A stretch of DNA of 64,000 nucleotides from Nitrospirota bacterium (GCA_016212085.1 JACRHL010000021.1:1-64000), one strand, 5' to 3'. Shown: positions 37,090 to 47,706, counted from the first letter of the stretch. Translations and numbers: made by a program. Notes: generated by a model not told the origin, from the sequence alone.

Positions 37090-38257
37090 CAAGGCTAGCG
37101 CGCAGCACGGTTTCACCCTGGTGGAGGTGGTGGTGGTGATCGCCGTCATCTCCATCCTGGCGGCCACGCTGGCGCCGCTCCTGGCCCAGCAGGTCGACCA
37201 GGCGCGCCGCGAGGCCACCCGCATCCACCTGGAGGCGGTGGCGGACGCCCTGCGCCGCTATCACCTGGACGTGTACGACTTTCCCGCCGCCAGCGGCGAC
37301 GCCGCCGCCGACCTGGGGCAGCTCGAAACCAACGGCGCCGGCGCCACCGGCTGGGCCGGCCCCTACCTGACCGCCCGCTACGAGGCCGCCGACTACGCCA
37401 CCGACGCCTGGAACGGAGCCCTCTCCTACGCCCACACCGCCGGCACCAGCCAGGCGCTGCTCACCGCCCCGGCCGCCGACCACACCCTGGGCACCGCCGA
37501 CGACATCCAGCTCACGGTGCTGATGGACTTCGACGCGGTCAAGCGCCGGGTGGACGCCACCTACGAAAAACTGAAGCTCATCGCCGGCGACGTGTACGGC
37601 ACCAGCCCCACCCTGGCGCCGGGCAGCTATGCCATCCCCGCCACGTGGCAGAGCGACGCCTGGGGCAACGCCATCGTGTACCGCTACAACAACGACGAGT
37701 CGGCGGTGGTGTACAGCCCGGGGCCCAACGGCACCGCCGCCGCCAGCCCCCCGGCGGGCGACGACATCTACGTGGCCATGCTGTGGAGCCCCCCTGGCGG
37801 CGGGGGTGGCGGCGGCAGCGGCGCGGGCACCAACGACCTGGCGCTGGGCGCCGGCAGCGTGGAGATCTGCTCCGGCAACAACAAGGTGAGCTTCCGCATC
37901 GACAACAACGGCTCGGTGGACCTGAACATCACCCGCATGCAGATCACCTTCAACGACCCCGGCAACCTGCTGGAAAAGGTCGAGGGCCAGAGCTCCAGCG
38001 CCTCCTGCGGCAACGGCAACAGAGACCTGTGGAGCGACGGCGGCTGCGGCACGCCGGACGGCAGCCAGTCCAGCCCCGCCACCCTCACGGCGTTCTGCGA
38101 GACCATCACCGTGCCCACCGGCGGCTCGTACTGGTTCACCGAGCTGCGCTTCGACCAGGACATCAACGGCAAGAACATCACCGTGGTCTACACCGCCGAG
38201 CCGGTGGGGGGCGGCGCGTCGGCCACCTCCACCATCACCTTCACCGCGCCCAACTAA
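37073..38257 (+). CDS. GspG-like pilin with a Cys-containing C-terminal domain
   Basis: This 394-residue prepilin has leader ...SAQHG, then FTLVEVVVVIAVISILAATL with Glu at +5. A GspG-like globular domain follows (LGQLETNGAGATGWAGPYLT ... DAWGNAIVYRYN ... GDDIYVAMLW). A Gly-rich linker (about 243-252) leads to a further domain of about 140 residues with CSGNNKVSFRIDNNGS, DLWSDGGCGTPDGSQSSP, TLTAFC and EPVGGG. That domain matches the C-terminus of the PilW-Ig protein at 2158. It could be a tip or minor subunit with an adhesive head. It overlaps the secretin gene by 17 bases. Confidence 0.85.
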   Translation: MASAPDKASAQHGFTLVEVVVVIAVISILAATLAPLLAQQVDQARREATRIHLEAVADALRRYHLDVYDFPAASGDAAADLGQLETNGAGATGWAGPYLTARYEAADYATDAWNGALSYAHTAGTSQALLTAPAADHTLGTADDIQLTVLMDFDAVKRRVDATYEKLKLIAGDVYGTSPTLAPGSYAIPATWQSDAWGNAIVYRYNNDESAVVYSPGPNGTAAASPPAGDDIYVAMLWSPPGGGGGGGSGAGTNDLALGAGSVEICSGNNKVSFRIDNNGSVDLNITRMQITFNDPGNLLEKVEGQSSSASCGNGNRDLWSDGGCGTPDGSQSSPATLTAFCETITVPTGGSYWFTELRFDQDINGKNITVVYTAEPVGGGASATSTITFTAPN

Positions 38258-38260
38258 TTG

Positions 38261-38450
38261 GATGTCGCAAAAGGCCATCCGTGGCCTTGTGCGACTCGAA
38301 CCCGGAACAGCGTGGTGTTCCGGGCTCTCCGGCGCCCGTGGGCGCCGCCGGTACATCCCTGTACCGGACACCTCCAACCGGATGTCGCGAAAGGCCATCC
38401 GTGGCCTTTTGCGCCGGTACATTTCCCGGTGCCGGACACGGGCGTACCGC
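38261..38450. repeat. Array of about six hairpins after the pilus operon
   Basis: The hairpin GTCGCAAAAGGCCA-tccg-TGGCCTTGTGCGAC (38265-38296) recurs as CGCGAAAGGCCA-tccg-TGGCCTTTTGCG (38386-38413). Between them lie CCCGGAACA/TGTTCCGGG, GGCGCCC/GGGCGCC and GGTACA/TGTACC hairpins. No U-rich tail is present. The array separates the pilus operon from phoB and could stabilise mRNA, block read-through, or be mobile repeats. Confidence 0.8.
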
Positions 38451-38471
38451 CGCGCCCGGAATCGCGTAAAC

Positions 38472-38502
38472 TAACGGATCCTTAACAGAAACCGTTTACA
38501 AT
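38472..38502 (+). promoter_or_regulatory. Candidate PhoB-dependent promoter of phoB
   Basis: TAACGGA-TCCT-TAACAGA is a 7-4-7 direct repeat with an 11-base period, the geometry of a Pho box. It ends seven bases before TACAAT (38497-38502), a good -10. The same layout is found before the porin gene at 40698. The half-site differs from the enteric CTGTCAT. Confidence 0.6.
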
Positions 38503-38565
38503 GCCTGGAAACACGGCGTTGATTTCGCCCATGGGCGGGCCCCGGCCCCGCTCCCGGAGAACGCG

Positions 38566-39254
38566 ATGAACACGGACGGCAGCCACATCCTGGCGGTGGA
38601 CGACGAGGCGGACATCCTCGAGGTGATCCGCTACAACCTGATGAAGGCGGGCCACCGCGTCACCTGCGCCGAGACCGGCCAGGCGGCGCTGAACGCGGCG
38701 CTGGCCGACCCGCCGGGGCTGATCGTGCTCGACCGCATGCTGCCCGACCTGGACGGCGTCACCGTCTGCCAGCGCCTGAAGGCCGACCCCCGCACCCGCG
38801 ACATCCCGGTGCTGATGCTCACCGCCAAGGGCACCGACCCGGACGTGGTGGGCGGCCTGACCGCCGGCGCCGACGACTATGTGGTCAAGCCGTTCTCGCC
38901 CCCGGTGCTGGCCGCCCGGGTGGCGGCCCTGCTGCGCCGCGCCCAGCCCGAGGCCCCGGAAGGCACCCCCATCAGCGTGCACGGCGTGGAGATCGACCCC
39001 GGCCGCCACCGGGTGGCCATCGACGGCGCCGAATTGCGCCTCACCCCCTCCGAGTTCCGCATCCTGCAACTCCTGGCCGGCCGCCCCGGCTGGGTGTTCT
39101 CGCGCATGCACATCATGGACCGGGTGAAGGGCGAGGGCACCGTGGTCACCGAGCGCAGCATCGACGTGCAGGTGGCGGGCCTGCGCAAGAAGATGGGCGA
39201 CGCCGGCCCGCTCATCGAGACCGTGCGCGGCATGGGCTACCGCTTCAAGGGCTG

Positions 39255-39255
<1 letters not shown>
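38566..39255 (+). CDS. phoB: Phosphate regulon response regulator PhoB
   Basis: The 229-residue OmpR-family regulator has receiver ILAVDDEADILEVIRYNLMK, Asp in LIVLDRMLPDLDG, TAKG and Lys in YVVKPFSPPVLAARVAALLR, plus a winged helix with LTPSEFRILQLLAGRPGWVF, VVTERSIDVQVAGLRKKMG and ETVRGMGYRF. The long AKGTD loop and GRPGWVFSR resemble PhoB. Assignment rests on sequence plus its place before phoR and pst. It activates phosphate-starvation genes when phosphorylated by PhoR, and probably its own operon through the upstream box. Confidence 0.93.
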
Positions 39256-40676
<1,421 letters not shown>

Positions 40677-40697
40677 GGGGGATTTCGGGAAAGTTTT

Positions 40698-40728
40698 TAA
40701 CACAATCCTAACAATCCGCCTCTACCCT
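40698..40728 (+). promoter_or_regulatory. Candidate PhoB-dependent promoter of the porin gene
   Basis: TAACACA-ATCC-TAACAAT repeats with an 11-base period and ends seven bases before TACCCT (40723-40728). The box, its spacing and its distance to the -10 equal those of the phoB promoter at 38472. It probably also drives pstSCAB-phoU downstream. Confidence 0.6.
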
Positions 40729-40790
40729 TTCACCCACTGTACAAACCGTTCCGTCCGCCCACCGGCGGGCGCCACGCCCACGAGGCAGCG

Positions 40791-41729
40791 ATGCACCCGT
40801 TCCGGCATTTCACGACCCTTCTGGCCTGCCTGCTGTGCGCGCCCGTGCCCGCCATGGCCGTGCAGGTGAACGAGCAGCTCGCCCTGCACGGCGAGCTGCT
40901 GGCCGACGCCCTGGCGGCGGAGGTGGAGGCGGACACCGGCTTCCACGCCCGCCGCGTCCAGGCCGGGGCCACCTTCCAGGCGGGGCGCGACGACCGGCTG
41001 GGCGTCACCGCCGAGCAGGCGGGCGACGGCGGAGCGGTGACCGTGCGCGGCTTCCACTGGCAGCACAACCTCGCCCCCACCCACGTGCTGCGCGCCGGCA
41101 TCCAGCCCCAGCCGCTGGTGGACAAGGACGAGCGCGACCTGTGGGGCGAGCGCCTGGCGGCGCCCGCCTTCGCCGAATACTGGGGGCTGGCCCCGGCGGC
41201 GGACGCGGGGGTGGGCGTGTTCGGCCAGGCGGGCGGCGCCGTCGACTACCACCTGCTGGTCTCCAACGGCGAGGGCTACGGCAACCCGGCCGACGGCAAG
41301 GGCGTCGCCCTGTCGGCGCGGGTGGGGCTGTTCGACGGCCCCTGGGAGCTGGGCGGCGCCGTTTACGACGAGGGCGACCACGGCGGCGTGGCGGGCGACA
41401 ACCCGCGCCGGGAGATCGTCTACTTCTTCCACCACGGCGCCGGCGCCACCCTGGGCGGCCAGTACCTGCGCGCCGACGGCGGCACCGGCTTTACCGACGC
41501 CGAGGGCTACAACGTGCAGGGCCGCCTGAGCCTGGGCGGCGAGGGCGAGCTGTTCGGGCGCTACGACCGGGTGGAGACCGGCGCCACCGGCGTGCGCCAG
41601 AGCCTGACGGTGATCGGCTTCACCGGCCACCCGGCCCCCGGCGTCACCCTGGCCCCCACGGTCACCCTGCGCGACCACGGCCCCTACGACGACACCACCT
41701 ACGGCATCCACGCCCGCTTCGCATTCTGA
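40791..41729 (+). CDS. Outer-membrane porin, probably phosphate-regulated
   Basis: The 312-residue protein has a signal peptide (TTLLACLLCAPVPAMA) and then many amphipathic strands with alternating hydrophobic residues (AVTVRGFHWQHNLAPTHVLR, YHLLVSNGEGYGNP, AALSARVGLF-like, YFFHHGAGATLGGQYLRAD). It ends in YGIHARFAF, a terminal Phe typical of beta-barrel proteins. It lies between phoR and pstS behind a Pho-box-like promoter, which suggests a phosphate-induced porin like OprP/PhoE in role. The family itself was not identified. Confidence 0.75.
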   Translation: MHPFRHFTTLLACLLCAPVPAMAVQVNEQLALHGELLADALAAEVEADTGFHARRVQAGATFQAGRDDRLGVTAEQAGDGGAVTVRGFHWQHNLAPTHVLRAGIQPQPLVDKDERDLWGERLAAPAFAEYWGLAPAADAGVGVFGQAGGAVDYHLLVSNGEGYGNPADGKGVALSARVGLFDGPWELGGAVYDEGDHGGVAGDNPRREIVYFFHHGAGATLGGQYLRADGGTGFTDAEGYNVQGRLSLGGEGELFGRYDRVETGATGVRQSLTVIGFTGHPAPGVTLAPTVTLRDHGPYDDTTYGIHARFAF

Positions 41730-41755
41730 CGAGAAACCCACAGGAGAGCCACGCC

Positions 41756-42796
41756 ATGACCCGCACACTCGCTTCCCTGGCCGCCGCCCTGCTCTTGTGC
41801 GCCGGCACCGCCCAGGCCGGTTCCACCATCACCGGCGCCGGGGCCACCTTTCCGTACCCCATCTACGCCAAGTGGGCCCACGCCTACAACGCCCAGACCG
41901 GCGTGAAGCTCAACTACCAGTCCATCGGCTCCGGCGGCGGCGTCAAGCAGATCAAGGCGGGCACCGTGGACTTTGGCGCCTCCGACGCCCCCCTCTCCGC
42001 CGCCGAGCTCAAGGAGGCCGGGCTGGTGCAGTTCCCCATGGTCATGGGCGGCGTGGTGCCGGTGGTGAACCTGGGCGGCGTCGGCCCCGGCCGTCTCAAG
42101 CTGGATGCCGCCACCCTGGCCGGCATCTTCCAGGGCACCATCACCCGCTGGAACGACCCGGCCATCGCCGCCCTGAACCCCGGCCTGCCCCTCGCCGGCG
42201 CCATCACCGTGGTGCATCGGGCCGACGGCTCCGGCACCACCTGGATCTTCACCAACTACCTCACCAAGGTCAGCCAGCGCTGGGCCGGCGCCGTGGGCAC
42301 CGGCAAGAGCGTGTCGTGGCCGGTGGGCGTGGGCGGCAAGGGCAACGAGGGGGTGGCGGCGTTCGTCACCAAGCTGAGCGGCGCCATCGGCTACGTGGAG
42401 TATGCCTACGCCCTGCAGAACAAGATGACCACCGTGCAGCTCAAGAACCGCGGCGGCAACTTCGTGGCGCCCACGGCCAGCGCCTTCCAGGCCGCCGCCG
42501 CCGGGGCCGACTGGGCCCACGCCGGGGGCTTCAGCGTGGTGCTCACCGACCAGCCGGGGGCGCAGGCCTGGCCCATCACCGGGGCCTCGTTCATCCTCAT
42601 GCACGCCAAGCAGCGCCGCCCGGAACAGGGCGTCCAGGTGCTCAAGTTCCTGGACTGGGCGTACCGGAACGGCGGCGCGCCCGCCATGGCGCTGGACTAT
42701 GTGCCCATGCCCGCCGCCGTGGCCGACCTGGTGCGCGCCACCTGGACCGCCGCCATCAAGACCCAGGACGGCGCCCCCCTGTGGCCCGCCCGCTGA
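41756..42796 (+). CDS. pstS: Periplasmic phosphate-binding protein PstS
   Basis: The 346-residue mature-secreted protein has signal peptide LASLAAALLLCAGTAQA, then the PstS fingerprint: GSTITGAGATFPYPIYAKWA, YQSIGSGGGVKQIKAGTVDF, GASDAPLS, RADGSGTTWIFTNYL and GVGGKGNEGVAAFV. These loops provide the Ser, Asp and Arg ligands for phosphate. It captures phosphate for PstCAB. AGGAGAG lies nine bases before the ATG. It follows the porin gene by 26 bases. Confidence 0.96.
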   Translation: MTRTLASLAAALLLCAGTAQAGSTITGAGATFPYPIYAKWAHAYNAQTGVKLNYQSIGSGGGVKQIKAGTVDFGASDAPLSAAELKEAGLVQFPMVMGGVVPVVNLGGVGPGRLKLDAATLAGIFQGTITRWNDPAIAALNPGLPLAGAITVVHRADGSGTTWIFTNYLTKVSQRWAGAVGTGKSVSWPVGVGGKGNEGVAAFVTKLSGAIGYVEYAYALQNKMTTVQLKNRGGNFVAPTASAFQAAAAGADWAHAGGFSVVLTDQPGAQAWPITGASFILMHAKQRRPEQGVQVLKFLDWAYRNGGAPAMALDYVPMPAAVADLVRATWTAAIKTQDGAPLWPAR

Positions 42797-42801
42797 CCGC
42801 C

Positions 42802-43803
42802 GTGGACGCCCCGGAGACCGCCGTGGCCGAAGCCGCGAGCCCCGCCGCCATGCCCGCTCCGCCGGCGGCGCCCAGGGTGCGCGCGGGCCTGATGGCGCGC
42901 TTTGGCGACCGGGCGTACCGGGGCTTCACCGCCACCTTCGCCCTGGGCATCCTGCTGCTGCTGGGCAGCATGTTCCTGATGCTGTGGCGCGAGTCGGGCC
43001 CCGCCCTGGACGCCTTCGGCTGGGGTTTTCTGACCAGCGCCGGATGGAACCCGGTGACCGAGGAGTTCGGGGCGCTGGTGGCGGTCAGCGGCACCCTGGT
43101 GTCCACGGTCATCGCCCTGCTGGTGGCGGTTCCCATCAGCCTGGGGATCGCCCTGTTCCTGGCCGAGATATCCCCCCGCCGGCTGCGCACGCCGCTGGGG
43201 GTGGCCATCGAGCTGCTGGCCGCCATCCCGTCCATCGTCTACGGCATGTGGGGGCTGTTCGTGCTGGCGCCGCTGATGAGCGACCACGTGCAGCCGGCGC
43301 TGCAAACCGTGTTCGGCTTCCTGCCCCTGTTCTCCGGGCCGCCCATGGGCATCGGCATGCTCACCGCCGGGCTGGTGCTGGCGCTGATGATCGTGCCGTT
43401 CATCGCCTCGGTCACCCGCGACGTCTTTTTGATGGTGCCCACCACCCTCAAGGAGTCGGCCTACGGCCTGGGCTGCACCACCTGGGAGGTGGTGCGCGAC
43501 GTGATGATCCCCTATGGCCGCAAGGGCATCTTTGGCGCCGTGTTCCTGGGCCTGGGGCGCGCCCTGGGCGAGACCATGGCGGTCACCTTCGTGATCGGCA
43601 ACGCCCACCGCCTGTCGTCCTCCCTGTTCGCGCCGGGCAACTCCATCGCCAGCACCCTGGCCAACGAGTTCACCGAGGCGGACGGCGACGTGTACCTGGC
43701 GGCGCTCATCGAGCTGGGCTTGATCCTGTTCGCCATCACCTTCGTCATCATCGGCCTGGCGCAGCTCTGGATGCGGCGCATGGCGGGGCCGGGAAAGGCA
43801 TGA
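42802..43803 (+). CDS. pstC: Phosphate ABC transporter permease PstC
   Basis: The 333-residue permease has six helices and the PstC marks FLTSAGWNPVTEEFGALVAV, GTLVSTVIALLVAVPISLGI, IELLAAIPSIVYGMWGLFVL, and the EAA loop LKESAYGLGCTTWEVVRDVM. The N-terminal region before residue 30 is Ala/Pro-rich and the start is uncertain: GTG at 42802 is used, with ATG at 42850 also in frame. Its stop overlaps the pstA ATG. Confidence 0.94.
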   Translation: MDAPETAVAEAASPAAMPAPPAAPRVRAGLMARFGDRAYRGFTATFALGILLLLGSMFLMLWRESGPALDAFGWGFLTSAGWNPVTEEFGALVAVSGTLVSTVIALLVAVPISLGIALFLAEISPRRLRTPLGVAIELLAAIPSIVYGMWGLFVLAPLMSDHVQPALQTVFGFLPLFSGPPMGIGMLTAGLVLALMIVPFIASVTRDVFLMVPTTLKESAYGLGCTTWEVVRDVMIPYGRKGIFGAVFLGLGRALGETMAVTFVIGNAHRLSSSLFAPGNSIASTLANEFTEADGDVYLAALIELGLILFAITFVIIGLAQLWMRRMAGPGKA

Positions 43804-44657
43804 CCATGCGCGACACGCCCGACACCCGCCACCGCCGCGCCGTCAACCGGGCGGTGCTGGTGGTTTCCAGCCTGGCCGCCCTGTTCGGCCTGGTGATGCT
43901 CATCTGGATCCTGTCCGACGTGGCCATCAAGGGCATGGCGGCCATCAACTGGGATTTCTTCACCCAGTTGCCCGCGCCGCCGGGCGAGGCGGGCGGTGGC
44001 CTGGCCAACGCCATCCTCGGCACCGTGCTGCTGACCCTGCTGGCGGCCCTCATCGCCGTGCCGTTCGGGGTGATGGCGGGCACATACCTGTCCGAGTTCG
44101 GCAAGGACACCCGGCTTGGCGCCACCACCCGCTACGTGGCCGACATCCTGGTGAGCGCGCCGTCCATCGTCGTCGGCGTGTTCGTCTACCTGGTGCTGGT
44201 GCGGCCGTTCGGCAACTTTTCCGGGCTGTCCGGCAGCGTGGCGCTGGCCATCATCATGATCCCGGTGGTCACCCGCACCACCGAGGAGATGCTGCGGCTG
44301 GTGCCCAAGGAGGTGCGCGAGGCCGCCCTGGCCCTGGGCGCCCCCTACTGGCGCATGATGTTCGGCGTGATCTACCGCGCCGCCGCCGCGGGCATGATGA
44401 CCGGCATCATGCTGGCCGTGGCCCGCGTGTCCGGCGAAACGGCGCCGCTCTTGTTCACGGCCTTGAACAGCCCCTACTGGATGGAGTCGCTGAACGAGCC
44501 CGTCGCCAACCTCACCGTGACCCTGTTCAACTACGCCATGAGCCCCTATGACGACTGGCAGGCCATGGCCTGGGGCGCGGCCTTCGTGATCACCGCCGCG
44601 ATCCTGGCCCTGACCGTCATCAGCCGCCTGCTCCTCATGAAACGGAAACCGTCATGA
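43800..44657 (+). CDS. pstA: Phosphate ABC transporter permease PstA
   Basis: The 285-residue partner permease has six helices, [60 protein letters not shown] and the EAA motif [37 protein letters not shown] is highly characteristic of PstA. Its ATG overlaps the pstC stop and its stop overlaps the pstB ATG, a tightly coupled operon. Confidence 0.95.
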   Translation: MTMRDTPDTRHRRAVNRAVLVVSSLAALFGLVMLIWILSDVAIKGMAAINWDFFTQLPAPPGEAGGGLANAILGTVLLTLLAALIAVPFGVMAGTYLSEFGKDTRLGATTRYVADILVSAPSIVVGVFVYLVLVRPFGNFSGLSGSVALAIIMIPVVTRTTEEMLRLVPKEVREAALALGAPYWRMMFGVIYRAAAAGMMTGIMLAVARVSGETAPLLFTALNSPYWMESLNEPVANLTVTLFNYAMSPYDDWQAMAWGAAFVITAAILALTVISRLLLMKRKPS

Positions 44658-45505
44658 CCCCCATGCACCGCGCCAACCTCAGCCCCGCCGACATCCCGCT
44701 GGAGAAGCCGCCCCTGGAGCCCACCAAGGCCCCCGGCCGCCGCAAGGTGAAGGACGCCAAGATCAGCGTGCGCGGCCTCAACTTTTTCTACGACGGCAAG
44801 CAGGCCCTGTTCGACAACACCCTCGACATCGCCGGGGGCGAGGTGACCGCCTTCATCGGCCCGTCCGGCTGCGGCAAGAGCACCCACATCCGCTGCTACA
44901 ACCGCATGTACGACCTGTACAAGGGGCAGCGCGCCGAGGGCGAGCTGCTCATGGACGGCGTCAACATCATCGGCGCCGGCGTGTCGTCGCTGGACCTGCG
45001 CCACCGGGTGGGGATGATCTTCCAGAAGCCCACCCCCTTCCCCATGACCGTGTTCGACAACGTGGCCTACGGCCTGCGCCTGCGCGGCCGCATGCCCAAG
45101 AGCGAGCTGGAGGGCCGGGTGGAGGAGGCCCTCAAGGGCGCCGCCCTGTGGGACGAGGTGAAGGACTCCCTGCACCACCAGGGGACGAACCTCTCCGGCG
45201 GCCAGCAGCAGCGCCTGTGCATCGCCCGCGCCGTGGCCGTGGAGCCCGAGGTGATCCTGATGGACGAGCCGTGCTCGGCCCTGGACCCCATCGCCACCGG
45301 CAAGATCGAGGAGCTGATCGACGGCTTCCGCGGGCGCTTCACCATCATCATCGTCACCCACAACATGCAGCAGGCGGCGCGGGTGTCGGACTATACGGCG
45401 TTCTTCTACATGGGTAAGCTGGTGGAGTTCGGCGACACGGAGACCCTCTTCACCATGCCCCGCAACCAGCAAACAGAGGACTACATCACCGGCCGCTTCG
45501 GCTAG
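44654..45505 (+). CDS. pstB: Phosphate ABC transporter ATPase PstB
   Basis: This is a 283-residue ABC ATPase with Walker [11 protein letters not shown]-loop in [17 protein letters not shown], signature [14 protein letters not shown], Walker [14 protein letters not shown] and switch His in [25 protein letters not shown] and [13 protein letters not shown] are diagnostic for PstB. The residue after the Walker Thr is His rather than the usual Leu/Phe. It energises phosphate import. Confidence 0.96.
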   Translation: MTPMHRANLSPADIPLEKPPLEPTKAPGRRKVKDAKISVRGLNFFYDGKQALFDNTLDIAGGEVTAFIGPSGCGKSTHIRCYNRMYDLYKGQRAEGELLMDGVNIIGAGVSSLDLRHRVGMIFQKPTPFPMTVFDNVAYGLRLRGRMPKSELEGRVEEALKGAALWDEVKDSLHHQGTNLSGGQQQRLCIARAVAVEPEVILMDEPCSALDPIATGKIEELIDGFRGRFTIIIVTHNMQQAARVSDYTAFFYMGKLVEFGDTETLFTMPRNQQTEDYITGRFG

Positions 45506-45516
45506 GAAACACCGCC

Positions 45517-46218
45517 ATGCCCACCGCACACACCGTAAAGCGCTTCGACGACGAACTGAACGGGCTCAAGAGCCAGGTCCTGGCCCTGGGCGGCCTGGTG
45601 GAGAAGGCCATCGCCAACTCCATGAAGGCCCTGCTCACCCGCGACATGGAACTGGCCCGCCTCACCATCAACCGCGACCGCGCCATCAACGCCCTGGAGG
45701 TGCAGTGCGACGAGCTGACCCGGCGCATCCTGGTGCTGCGCCAGCCCGCCGCCGGCGACCTGCGCTTCATCATCAGCGCCATCAAGGTGGTGACGGACCT
45801 GGAGCGCATGGGCGACCTGGCGGCCCACATCTGCAAGAACGCCATCAAGCTGGAGGAGATGCCCATCCGCCCCAAGGCCGGCCTGTTGGGCATGAGCGAA
45901 CTGGTGCAGCAGCAGGTGTCGCGCGCCCTGGACGCCATGGCGCGGGGTGACATCGACCTGGCCATGGAGGTGCTGGCGAAGGACGCGGCCATCGACGAGC
46001 TGTACCACGGCACCTACCGCGAGATCCTCACCTACATGCTCGAAAGCCCGTCGCAGATCAGCCCCTACATCATGCTCAGCAACGTGGCCAAGAACCTGGA
46101 GCGCATCGGCGACCACGCCACCAACATCTGCGAGATGGTGATCTACATGATCCGCGGCCACGACATCCGCCACGTGGACCACGAGGCCGCCGCCGCCCTG
46201 CTGCGCGGCGAGGAGTAG
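45517..46218 (+). CDS. phoU: Phosphate regulatory protein PhoU
   Basis: The 233-residue all-helical protein contains two PhoU three-helix repeats with metal-cluster motifs: INRDRAINALEVQCDELTRR, LRFIISAIKVVTDLERMGDL, then LAKDAAIDELYHGTYREIL and LSNVAKNLERIGDHATNICE. The E-R-x-GD-H/L-A signatures match PhoU. It restrains PhoR when the Pst transporter is saturated. It closes the pst operon and is followed by a hairpin. Confidence 0.95.
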   Translation: MPTAHTVKRFDDELNGLKSQVLALGGLVEKAIANSMKALLTRDMELARLTINRDRAINALEVQCDELTRRILVLRQPAAGDLRFIISAIKVVTDLERMGDLAAHICKNAIKLEEMPIRPKAGLLGMSELVQQQVSRALDAMARGDIDLAMEVLAKDAAIDELYHGTYREILTYMLESPSQISPYIMLSNVAKNLERIGDHATNICEMVIYMIRGHDIRHVDHEAAAALLRGEE

Positions 46219-46246
46219 CCGCCGGCGCCGGGACACGGCGCCCCCC

Positions 46247-46279
46247 AAGGCCCGTGCCGGTGTGTCCGGAACGGGCCTT
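46247..46279 (+). terminator. Hairpin after phoU
   Basis: AAGGCCCGT and ACGGGCCTT pair perfectly around a 15-base interior, 29 bases after the phoU stop. The following TCGCTGTT is only weakly T-rich, so it is at best a modest intrinsic terminator for the pst operon. Confidence 0.5.
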
Positions 46280-46335
46280 CGCTGTTCATGCCCGGCGCCG
46301 GGCGGTGAACGCCGGACCGGCGCCGGATGCCGGGG

Positions 46336-46833
46336 TCAGGCGGCCTTGCGCCGCGGCTCCGGCACGGCCTTCAGGGGGCGATTCCGGCCGAACCAGCGTT
46401 CGGCGATCCAGCCGTCCACCGACCAGCGGCCGCCGCCCTCGATGGTCAGCGCCGCGCAGATGGCCAGGGCCAACAAGTGGTATTCGAACCCCTCGCCCGC
46501 CTGGTTGCCGAACCAGTTCATGAACAGGCCGTTGGGCCAGTGCACAAGGGCCACCGCCCCCAGCATGATGACGCCGATGGACACGGCGCAGAAGCGGGTG
46601 AGGAGGCCGGCGATCAGCGCCAGCCCGCCGAAGAACTCGCCCACGATCACCAGAACGGTGATCGGCGGGGCCACCCCCAGCATGTCGGAAAACGACCCGA
46701 TGGTGCCCGCATAGCCGGGCCCGCCATACCAGCCGAGCAGCTTCTGGGCCCCGTGGGCGAACATCACCACGCCGATCAACAGCCGAAGCACCGGGCCGGC
46801 GTAGGAATCCCCGGTGGCGAAAAGACGTTTCAT
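46336..46833 (-). CDS. DoxX family membrane protein
   Basis: The 165-residue protein has four helices: VLRLLIGVVMFAHGAQKLLG, TVLVIVGEFFGGLALIAGLL, AVSIGVIMLGAVALVHWPNG and YHLLALAICAALTIEGGG. FAHGAQKLLGWYGG and FEYHLLALA are DoxX (YphA-like) signatures. Members are linked to thiosulfate:quinone oxidoreductases or membrane redox stress complexes, but most have no assigned role. GGGGAGG precedes the ATG at 46833. It converges on the pst operon. Confidence 0.9.
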   Translation of the reverse strand: MKRLFATGDSYAGPVLRLLIGVVMFAHGAQKLLGWYGGPGYAGTIGSFSDMLGVAPPITVLVIVGEFFGGLALIAGLLTRFCAVSIGVIMLGAVALVHWPNGLFMNWFGNQAGEGFEYHLLALAICAALTIEGGGRWSVDGWIAERWFGRNRPLKAVPEPRRKAA

Positions 46834-47269
46834 AGTCAACCTCCCCGGACGGAGGGGCGGTGCCGGGCGGGCGCCGCGCCCCGTCCTGAACATGCGCGTC
46901 CCGGTCACCGGCCTGCCGGGCGCGGGACGCGCGCGATCACACTGCGTGGGGACCGACCCCCATACCCCAATGATTGCCCCACCCGGCCCCATCCGCCAGT
47001 TTTTGCAGGGATTTTTTTTGCGGACCGGGGCGGCGGCGCCTATGCGGCGCCGTCATCCACCCGGCCCAGGAACCGGAGCGCCACGCCCCTGGCATCGGCG
47101 CGCACCACGAGGGCGCGCAGGGTGGGCACGTCGGCCCCGTCGCCGGTCCTGGCCACCCGCAGGGTGACCTCGGTGCCCGCCTGGGGCGGCGGGTCGAACC
47201 CGGCGGACAGGTACACGCCGCCGTCGCTCACGTTGTGGGTGATGCCGTGGTACACGCCGTTGCCGGGCC

Positions 47270-47539
47270 AGGGCCTGTTAGCACAAATGGCAAGCGCGGC
47301 GTTGTGCCCCGAACGGCACCAGGCAAGGCGCGCGGAAGCGTGGTTTAGCTTAAGCTAAATGAGCGACGTGCAACGCAGCATGGGGCCGTTCGGGGCACAA
47401 CCCGAAGGGACGGGCCCATTTTTTCGCAACCCAGCGTTGCAGCGCTTGCCCGTACGGCCGGTACGGCCCGTGCGCCGCGCCTCGGTTTGCAAAAAAATGG
47501 GTTCCGTCGCCGCCCTTGCCATTTGTGCTAACAGGCCCT
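47270..47539. mobile_element. 270-bp MITE-like element with 25-bp terminal inverted repeats
   Basis: The ends are perfect 25-base inverted repeats beginning AGGGCCTGTTAGCACAAATG. The interior encodes no protein. A second, nested inverted-repeat unit occupies 47301-47401. The element lies inside a PilZ reading frame, which shows it arrived after that gene existed. No clear target duplication is visible (flanks differ), although restoring the frame requires about one or two extra bases. A transposase acting on these ends must be elsewhere. Confidence 0.85.
47301..47401. repeat. Nested palindromic unit related to the 143-bp repeats
   Basis: The arms GTTGTGCCCCGAACGGC and its exact 17-base complement enclose CAGGCAAGGCG, a perfect apical palindrome TTTAGC-TTAA-GCTAAA, and GTGCAACGCAGCA. 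The arm length (17), the CAAGGCG and CAACGCAGC words and the apical hairpin are the same design as copies A-C, though the sequences of arms and apex are different. Confidence 0.8.
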
Positions 47540-47706
47540 AGCACCACCGGCAGTTCCACGTCGATGCGTTCGGCGTCGCGCTTGTCGCTCATCCGCTCCC
47601 CCCCTGCCACGGTTCGCGCCGCATGTCGAGCCGAGTGTAGCCCGCCGGCCGGGAAAAGGGAAAACCGGGTATGCTGGGGGCGTTTCACCCGGAACAGGGA
47701 GCCGCC

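Larger units (their letters stand above)
47040..47592 (-). pseudogene. PilZ-domain gene split by a mobile element
   Basis: The gene starts at 47592 with MSDKRDAERIDVELPVVL, containing the PilZ RxxxR turn (RDAER). The frame then runs into a 270-bp inverted-repeat element and stops early. Beyond the element, in the expected order, it resumes with PGNGVYHGITHNVSDGGVYL, containing NxSxxG, and continues to a TAG at 47042-47040. Removing about 271 bases restores a continuous PilZ protein of about 93 residues with both c-di-GMP motifs. As it stands it is most likely inactive. Confidence 0.85.

Noticed and set aside
38261-38450. Possible CRISPR-like repeats
   Set aside because: Only two related units occur, spacing is irregular, the sequence between them is itself palindromic and no cas gene is present.
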